From: JAAURS01 sp031362245
Lineage (GTDB): Bacteria > Cyanobacteriota > Cyanobacteriia > Thermosynechococcales > Thermosynechococcaceae
DNA: 11,289 nt
Direction of reading: 5' to 3'
NCBI GenBank assembly: GCA_031362245.1
Contig: JANLSD010000406.1
Coordinates: 1-11,289, forward strand
Shown: positions 6,574 through 11,289 of the stretch, in pieces
Numbering within the stretch: the first letter of the stretch is position 1
Layout: each line of letters starts with the position of its first letter
Position numbers and translations under genes: made by a program
Notes under the pieces: generated by a model
Databases searched by the model: none
What the model was told of the DNA's origin: nothing
Seen by the model: the letters and a program-made list of their open reading frames with translations, nothing else

Positions 6574-7953
6574 ATGAATCTTCGACGCTTGTTTTGTTCG
6601 TTGACCCTGAGTGTTCTGGTACTCCTCAGCGGGCTTTCAATGCCCGCTTGGGCCTTTTGTGGGTTTTACGTGTCTAAGGCTGATACGGCGTTGTTCAATA
6701 AGGCATCTCAAGTGGCAATCGCCCGTGACGGTCAGCGCACGGTGATCACCATGGCAAACGATGTGAGCGGCGATATCAAAGACTTTGCTGTAGTCGTCCC
6801 TGTCCCCATGGTTTTGCAACAAGACCAAGTCCACATTGGCGACCCCAAAGTGCTCAAACGTCTGGATGCCTTCAGCGCCCCGCGCCTAGTAGAGTATTTT
6901 GACGAAAATCCCTGCCAGCCAGAAAGGGTATACAAGCAAGCCGTCCCTGCCCCGATGGCAGCAATAATGGATACTGCGAAAGCTCGCTCTAGCAATGTCT
7001 TAGGCGTGACTGTCGAAGCGCAGTTTAGCGTAGGCGAGTACGACATTGTGGTACTCGGAGCCAAGGAATCCAATGGACTCGAAACTTGGCTGGGGCAAAA
7101 TGGCTATAAAATTCCCCGTGGCGCTGCGCCGTTGTTTCGGCCCTATATTCGTCAGAATATGAAGTTCTTTGTGGCAAAGGTGAACCTCAAGGAATTTAAA
7201 AAGTCGGGCTTTGAATTTTTACGTCCTATTCAAATGGCCTACGAATCGCCCAAGTTCATGCTGCCCATTCGGTTGGGGATGATCAATGCAGGTACGGCTC
7301 AGGATTTGGTGGTGTATATTCTTTCCCCTAAAGGTCAGGCTGAAGTGGTTAACTACCGCACGGTAAATGTGCCCTCCGATTCCAATATTCCATTATTTGT
7401 GAAAGAGGAATTTGGCAAAGTTTATCCCGCCCTGTTTGAGACTGCCTACAACCGCGAAGGTCGCAATGTCGTCTTTCGGGAATATGCCTGGAATATGGCT
7501 AACTGTGACCCTTGCTCTGCTGATCCATTTACACCAGAAGAACTTCGCCAGGCAGGTGTTTTTTGGCAGCAGGATGGGTCTCAACCCCAGCCTCAATCGG
7601 GCAGATTTGCCCCTCCCTGGGTGAGCAATGATGTCTTCATAACGCGGCTCCATGTGCGCTATACCCGCGATAAGTTCCCTGAGGATTTGGTGTTTCAAGA
7701 AACGGCGAATCAACAAAACTTCCAGGGGCGGTATGTATTAACCCATCCGTTTAAGGGTGAGCTAAAATGCTCGGCGGGGAGGCAGTATACGCGATCGCTC
7801 CCTGCTCGTTTTGAGAAGGAAGCCCAGACGTTAGCGAATCTCACAGGCTGGAATATCAATGAGGTTCGCAAAAAGATGAGTCTTGAGCAACCGATTCCGG
7901 TGCAGTGGTGGAAAAAGTTGTGGAATTCTTTACTTGACCAACAGCTTTCCTAA
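6574..7953 (+). CDS. DUF2330 domain exported protein, copy A
   Basis: A 459-aa protein with a clear Sec-type signal peptide: basic MNLRR, a hydrophobic core, and AWA before the mature start FCGFYV (predicted cleavage after residue 27). The whole mature chain is a DUF2330 family protein of unknown function: FCGFYVSKAD, an N-terminal beta-rich block with FAVVVPVP, conserved NPC, then SPKFMLPIRLG, NCDPC, RLHVRYT and CSAGRQYTRSLPARF. Mature cysteines are C29, C114, C311, C314 and C399; the C-x2-C pair could form a disulfide or bind metal. No second membrane segment is visible, so it should be soluble in periplasm or lumen after export. It is the first gene of a tight four-gene run and about 87% identical in the mature part to copy B. 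The start at 6574 is the only one giving a complete signal peptide. Confidence 0.88.
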   Translation: MNLRRLFCSLTLSVLVLLSGLSMPAWAFCGFYVSKADTALFNKASQVAIARDGQRTVITMANDVSGDIKDFAVVVPVPMVLQQDQVHIGDPKVLKRLDAFSAPRLVEYFDENPCQPERVYKQAVPAPMAAIMDTAKARSSNVLGVTVEAQFSVGEYDIVVLGAKESNGLETWLGQNGYKIPRGAAPLFRPYIRQNMKFFVAKVNLKEFKKSGFEFLRPIQMAYESPKFMLPIRLGMINAGTAQDLVVYILSPKGQAEVVNYRTVNVPSDSNIPLFVKEEFGKVYPALFETAYNREGRNVVFREYAWNMANCDPCSADPFTPEELRQAGVFWQQDGSQPQPQSGRFAPPWVSNDVFITRLHVRYTRDKFPEDLVFQETANQQNFQGRYVLTHPFKGELKCSAGRQYTRSLPARFEKEAQTLANLTGWNINEVRKKMSLEQPIPVQWWKKLWNSLLDQQLS

Positions 7954-7999
7954 GCAGAGCATCCGGTTGACCGAGAACCCTACGATCTTTGGGATACCT

Positions 8000-8515
8000 A
8001 TGACGCTCAGTATCTCTATCAAACAACTTGCTGCTTTAATGCCGTTGTCAATGCTGTGCGCCTATGGGGTTGATCGCCTCCAGCCCCAAAATATCACTCT
8101 CCCGCCGCAGTTTTCCCCAAAAGCTGCGGCAGCAATGCCTAAACCAAAGCCGCTTTGGCCCCAAGCATCTCAGCTTAAGGCTTTGCCAAACTATGGCAAA
8201 ACATCCAGGGTATTCAATCGATTCCAAAATGCCTCGGCTGGCAAAAAGTTTTTCCAGGCGTATAAAGCCCATCAGCCCGGTCAATGGGAACAAAAAGCAA
8301 CCACCGTTGAAGGCAATCCTTTCTTTACTCGGTTCTATTACTTGGGCAAAAGCACTGCCGTTTATGTGGAAATTGATGCCCGTCAAGACAAATGGAGCGT
8401 GACCGCTTGGGTTAGGGAAAGGTGCGATCGCCTGATCCCCCCAAAAGATAACCAAAGCATCTTCCGTCAGGAAGGCTGTCATCTGATCGATGAGGTCAAA
8501 AAAGCGGGTCAATGA
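8000..8515 (+). CDS. Unrecognised 171-aa protein between the DUF2330 copies, probably exported or anchored
   Basis: I do not recognise a family. An N-terminal hydrophobic stretch (about residues 9-23, LAALMPLSMLCAYG) after K8 suggests a signal peptide or anchor. A proline- and lysine-rich segment follows (35-56), then a more globular half with GNPFFTRFYYLG, VYVEIDARQDKWSVTAWVRERC and a C-terminal HLIDEV. C142 and C160 could pair as a disulfide. C20 does not sit in a good lipobox. The reading frame is open back to an ATG at 7883, but that start would overlap the upstream DUF2330 gene by 71 bp and bury the hydrophobic segment, so I chose 8000, which leaves a 46-bp gap. Copy B starts 58 bp after its stop. 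Position suggests co-expression with the DUF2330 proteins; function unknown. Confidence 0.75.
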   Translation: MTLSISIKQLAALMPLSMLCAYGVDRLQPQNITLPPQFSPKAAAAMPKPKPLWPQASQLKALPNYGKTSRVFNRFQNASAGKKFFQAYKAHQPGQWEQKATTVEGNPFFTRFYYLGKSTAVYVEIDARQDKWSVTAWVRERCDRLIPPKDNQSIFRQEGCHLIDEVKKAGQ

Positions 8516-8573
8516 GCCACCTTCTGGGTCAAGTGCTCAATACTCAAGTTCAATCAACTATGGATTTTTAGTA

Positions 8574-9962
8574 ATGAAACAATGGCGCGTTTTGTGGTGT
8601 AGCGTTTGTGTCAGTTTGCTTTTGGCCCTATGGGCCGTTCCTGCTTGGGCCTTTTGCGGATTTTATGTGTCTAAGGCCGATACAACCTTGTTCAATAAGG
8701 CTTCTCAGGTGGCGATCGCCCGTGATGGAAATCGTACCGTGATCACAATGGCAAACGACGTGAGTGGCGATATCAAAGACTTTGCCGTCGTCGTCCCCGT
8801 CCCGATGGTGTTACAGCAAGATCAAGTCCACATTGGCGACCCAAAAGTGCTCAAACGGCTGGATGCCTTTAGCGCCCCGCGCCTAGTGGAGTATTTCGAT
8901 GCCAATCCCTGCCAGTCGCCCATGTTATATGACAGTGTCCGTCGTCCTTCCGCGATGGCCCCAGCCTCTGGTCTCGAAGCTAGAGCACGCTCTAGCAATG
9001 CGTTAGGGGTAACTGTCGAAGCTCAGTTTAGTGTGGGTGAGTATGACATTGTGGTGTTGGGAGCCAAAGAATCCAATGGCCTTGAAACTTGGCTAGGACA
9101 AAATGGCTACAAAATCCCCCGTGGTGCTGCGCCATTGTTTCGGCCCTACATTCGCCAGAATATGAAGTTCTTTGTGGCGAAGGTGAACCTCAAAGAATTT
9201 AACAAAGCAGGCTTTGAGTTTTTACGCCCCATCCAAATGGCCTATGAATCACCCAAGTTCATGCTGCCCATTCGCTTAGGGATGATTAATGCAGGCACCG
9301 CCCAGGATCTAGTGGTGTATATTCTTTCTCCTAAGGGGCAAGCCGAAGTGGTGAATTACCGCACGGTGAATGTCCCCTCCGATGCCAATGTGCCGCTATT
9401 TGTGAAAGAGGAATTTGGCAAGGTCTATCCAGCTCTGTTTGAGACGGCCTATACCAAAGAAGGCCGCAACGTCGTCTTTCGGGAATATGCTTGGAGCATG
9501 GGCAACTGCGACCCTTGCTCAGCCGATCCGCTCACCCCAGAAGAACTGCGCGAAGCAGGGGTGTTTTGGATGAACGACCCGTCTTCAGCTCAGCCCCAAC
9601 CTGGTTCCGGTCGTTTTGCGCCGCCGTGGATGAGCAATAACGTCTTTATTACGCGGCTCCATGTGCGTTATACCCCCGATAAGTTTCCAGAAGACCTAGT
9701 GTTTCAAGAAACGGCGAATCAGCAAAATTTTCAAGGGCGCTATGTGTTGACCCATCCGTTTAAGGGGGAGTTGAGCTGTGCGGCGGGTAGGCAGTATACG
9801 CGATCGCTCCCTGCCCGGTTTGAAAAGGAAGCCCAGACCCTCGCTAACCTGACAAGCTGGAATATTAGTGATGTTCGCAAAAAAATGAGTCTCCAACAGC
9901 CCATTCCTGAAACCTGGTGGCGTAAACTATGGCGTAGTGCCGTTCCGTCGATATTTGGGTAA
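8574..9962 (+). CDS. DUF2330 domain exported protein, copy B
   Basis: A 462-aa paralogue of the protein at 6574-7953, with the same domain along its full mature length. The signal peptide (MKQWR, hydrophobic core, AWA before FCGFYV, cleavage after about residue 26) is clearly different in sequence from copy A while the mature start is identical. An in-frame ATG at 8490 would add 28 residues, overlap the preceding gene and put a polar stretch before the signal peptide, so 8574 is chosen. The shared cysteines (FCG, NPC, NCDPC, and C in LSCAAGRQY) are all kept. The copies diverge mainly in a segment after NPCQ (copy B SPMLYDSVRRPSAMAPASG), around FWMNDPSSAQPQPGSG, and in the last 15 residues. 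The hydrolase gene starts 9 bp after its stop, so the two are very likely co-transcribed. Confidence 0.88.
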   Translation: MKQWRVLWCSVCVSLLLALWAVPAWAFCGFYVSKADTTLFNKASQVAIARDGNRTVITMANDVSGDIKDFAVVVPVPMVLQQDQVHIGDPKVLKRLDAFSAPRLVEYFDANPCQSPMLYDSVRRPSAMAPASGLEARARSSNALGVTVEAQFSVGEYDIVVLGAKESNGLETWLGQNGYKIPRGAAPLFRPYIRQNMKFFVAKVNLKEFNKAGFEFLRPIQMAYESPKFMLPIRLGMINAGTAQDLVVYILSPKGQAEVVNYRTVNVPSDANVPLFVKEEFGKVYPALFETAYTKEGRNVVFREYAWSMGNCDPCSADPLTPEELREAGVFWMNDPSSAQPQPGSGRFAPPWMSNNVFITRLHVRYTPDKFPEDLVFQETANQQNFQGRYVLTHPFKGELSCAAGRQYTRSLPARFEKEAQTLANLTSWNISDVRKKMSLQQPIPETWWRKLWRSAVPSIFG

Positions 9963-9971
9963 GTCAGTCCT

Positions 9972-10838
9972 ATGTCTCTCACAAAAAGTCCTAGATCCTT
10001 GCCTCGTCGCATTGGAATGCTGGCACTAGGTCTAGGACTTTTGTATGGATTGGCCTGTCTGCTGCTCTATAAGTTTCAAAATCGGGTTCTATTTGTCCCC
10101 ACCCAAAAAATAGAGGACACTCCAGCCAACTACGGACTGACCTATAAAGAGGCATGGCTACCCATCGGAAATAAGGGAAATCGCATCTATGCCTGGTGGA
10201 TTCCGGCAGAGTCTAAAACTGCTCCCACGGTACTTTACTGTCACGGGAATGGTCACAATGTGGGCGAGGCATCGGAACTCGCCAGTCGGTTTCATAAATT
10301 GGGGCTATCGGTGTTTGCCTTTGACTATCGCGGCTATGGCAAAAGCGAAGGTGAATTCCCTAGCGAAACTGCGGTTTATGCCGATGCAGAACGGGCTTGG
10401 GATTATCTTGTCCAAGATCAGAAAATTCCGCCCAAGAAGATTGTGATTTATGGACATTCATTGGGAGGGGCGATCGCCATTGACCTCGCAACCCATCACC
10501 CCGATGTGGGCGGTCTGATTGTGCAAAGTTCTTTTTCAAATGCCCTAGAGATGGCGAAGCGCAACTGGTGGACGGCTATCTTTCCGGTGGATGCTTTGCT
10601 GAATCAGCGGTTTGAGTCCCTTCGCAAGGTCTCTCAGCTTCAGATGCCTGTGCTTTATTTGCACGGAACTGCCGATAAGCTGATTCCGTTTGAGATGAGC
10701 CAGCGATTGTTTGCACAGACGCGATCGTCTAAGCAGATTAAGCTTTTTCCTGGTGCGGGGCACAATGACCTTTCTGAGGTGGGTGGAGCGGTTTATACCC
10801 AGACGGTGAAGGATTTCGTGACTCGCTTAGAGCAGTAG
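9972..10838 (+). CDS. Membrane-anchored alpha/beta hydrolase (BEM46/ABHD13-like)
   Basis: A 288-aa serine hydrolase of the alpha/beta fold. An N-terminal hydrophobic segment (about 13-33) after a basic stretch should anchor it, leaving the catalytic domain outside the cytoplasm or on the membrane face. Seen in order: oxyanion-loop HGNGHNVG (91-98), FDYRGYGKSEG, nucleophile elbow GHSLGG (161-166, S163), acid candidate D235 in HGTADKLIP, and catalytic H264 in GAGHNDL. This layout is that of BEM46/ABHD13 proteins, whose substrates are poorly known (esterase, thioesterase or peptidase-like activities are all possible). It is the last gene of the cluster, 9 bp after DUF2330 copy B, and is followed by a terminator-like hairpin about 100 bp downstream. 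Confidence 0.9.
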   Translation: MSLTKSPRSLPRRIGMLALGLGLLYGLACLLLYKFQNRVLFVPTQKIEDTPANYGLTYKEAWLPIGNKGNRIYAWWIPAESKTAPTVLYCHGNGHNVGEASELASRFHKLGLSVFAFDYRGYGKSEGEFPSETAVYADAERAWDYLVQDQKIPPKKIVIYGHSLGGAIAIDLATHHPDVGGLIVQSSFSNALEMAKRNWWTAIFPVDALLNQRFESLRKVSQLQMPVLYLHGTADKLIPFEMSQRLFAQTRSSKQIKLFPGAGHNDLSEVGGAVYTQTVKDFVTRLEQ

Positions 10839-10900
10839 AGAGGGCGATCGGATATTTCTATAATTTCTCAGACACAGTAGATCGCAAACTTCTTGCACTC

Positions 10901-10980
10901 GATCCCCCAACCCCCTAGCTCTTTCAGAGCGGCTACGCCAAGAAAAGGGGGCTTCAGAATTAAAGTCCCCCTTTTTAAGG
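10901..10980. repeat. C-rich/G-rich cyanobacterial intergenic repeat, right side apparently cut off
   Basis: The stretch has alternating blocks cccccaaccccct, aagaaaaggggg and tccccctttttaagg, a pattern typical of scattered cyanobacterial intergenic repeats; in those I remember, the last block continues into a run of G and a G-rich arm. Here it stops at aagg exactly where the terminal repeat of the 10981-11164 element begins. It partly resembles 1468-1516 (cccccaaccccc...aagaaaggggg). This lies in the 407-bp gap after the hydrolase; 10839-10900 holds nothing I recognise. Confidence 0.5.
10943..10976 (+). terminator. Candidate rho-independent terminator of the DUF2330-hydrolase cluster
   Basis: AAAAGGGGG (10943-10951) pairs with CCCCCTTTT within 10967-10975, with a 15-base loop, and the 3' arm ends in TTTTT. 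It is the first strong stem with a T run after the hydrolase stop at 10838. It is made from the intergenic repeat, so its role as terminator may be secondary. Confidence 0.5.
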
Positions 10981-11164
10981 CTACTGTGTACACACAAGTC
11001 TGAAATAACTGATGAGTCTAAGTTTGAGCACTCTGCATTACCCCACCCCAGCCCTCCCCTTATAAAGGGGAGGGAGCCAGTCCATATTCTTCCCCCCTTG
11101 GTAAGGGGGGATTGAGGGGGTAATGCAGAGTATCGAAGTACTAAGACTTGTGTGTAGACGGTAG
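10981..11164. mobile_element. 184-bp MITE-like element, second copy of the inverted-repeat family
   Basis: Terminal inverted repeats are at 10981-11001 and 11144-11164 (ctactgtgtacacacaagtct against ctaccgtctacacacaagtct, 19 of 21 identical). The left end matches the left end of the 1422-1657 element closely (ctac, gtgta, acacaagtctga), and both have a ctgcatta block about 40-50 bp in. The interior is the hairpin unit 11031-11130. No transposase gene is present. I see no target duplication: the left flank is tttttaagg and the right flank is gtgttgag, so one side may have been deleted or recombined. Confidence 0.7.
11031..11130. repeat. Intact 100-bp hairpin repeat (empty-site relative of 1381-1731)
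   Basis: The ends are perfect 14-base inverted repeats (ctctgcattacccc at 11031-11044, its complement at 11117-11130). Inside are two perfect sub-hairpins: ccctcccctt/aaggggaggg (11052-11061, 11065-11074) and cccccctt/aagggggg (11092-11110). Bases 11052-11089 equal the sequence rebuilt from 1403-1421 joined to 1669-1687. Confidence 0.8.
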
Positions 11165-11245
11165 GTGTTGAGAGCTGGGCGAAGTCAACGCCTCAGCTTA
11201 GGACTTTAAAAATCAGGAACTTTATTTCTAGGCGTATCCCAAATC

Positions 11246-11289
11246 ATGGCAAGCACACAAGCTTTATTAACCCTCGTAAATTCTTTCCC
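11246..11289 (+). CDS. Possible start of a further gene, cut by window end
   Basis: An ATG at 11246 opens a frame that stays open to the window edge (MASTQALLTLVNSF). It is far too short to identify, there is no Shine-Dalgarno, and the evidence is only an open frame after a noncoding gap. It may not be a gene. Confidence 0.25.
   Translation, partial: MASTQALLTLVNSF

Noticed and set aside
7393..7716. 107-aa - strand open frame inside DUF2330 copy A
   Set aside because: It is a shadow of the conserved + strand coding sequence; copy B has only a fragmentary counterpart in this frame.
8490..8573. 28-residue N-terminal extension of DUF2330 copy B
   Set aside because: It overlaps the preceding gene and places polar residues ahead of a complete signal peptide starting at 8574.

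Overview
The window looks like chromosomal DNA of a cyanobacterium. Eleven exact copies of the cyanobacterial HIP1 octamer GCGATCGC occur in 11.3 kb, all inside genes (from 1078, 3845, 4260, 4414, 5804, 6343, 7791, 8424, 8712, 9800 and 10470). Most start codons lack a clear Shine-Dalgarno sequence. The protein set (SERCA-like Ca-ATPase, DUF4351 protein, short RecQ, HhoA/HtrA-type protease, DUF2330 proteins) and the C-rich/G-rich intergenic hairpin repeats also fit cyanobacteria. I cannot fix the genus.

Layout. The window opens inside a P-type Ca2+-transporting ATPase gene (1-1338, + strand, 3' part only). A 426-bp gap follows, filled by a hairpin repeat into which a second short terminal-inverted-repeat element has inserted. 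Then come sfsA (1765-2484, +) and a DUF4351-family gene (2539-3486, +). The latter converges on a short recQ helicase gene (3531-4973, -). A 275-bp divergent spacer carrying three palindromic structures separates recQ from an HtrA/Deg-type serine protease gene (5249-6445, +). A compact same-strand cluster runs from 6574 to 10838: a DUF2330 protein, an unrecognised 171-aa protein, a second and very similar DUF2330 protein, and a membrane-anchored alpha/beta hydrolase. A terminator-like hairpin, a second copy of the inverted-repeat element and a possible first few codons of a further gene close the window.

How it fits together. The first half is a mixture of ordinary housekeeping and accessory genes with no shared pathway that I can demonstrate. 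The second half is more coherent. The protease, both DUF2330 proteins, the hydrolase and probably the 171-aa protein all have N-terminal signal or anchor segments, so they should act in or across the cell envelope or thylakoid lumen. Gaps inside the four-gene cluster are only 9-58 bp, which suggests co-transcription. The DUF2330 pair (about 87% identical by hand alignment) is a tandem duplication whose copies differ mainly at silent positions and in two short variable segments.

The best-supported unusual structure is the nested short mobile element at 1381-1731. It has an 11-bp target duplication with one mismatch, and the matching empty site is present in the same window at 11052-11089. I saw no CRISPR array, tRNA, rRNA or recognisable defence or biosynthetic system, and I do not claim a new system here.
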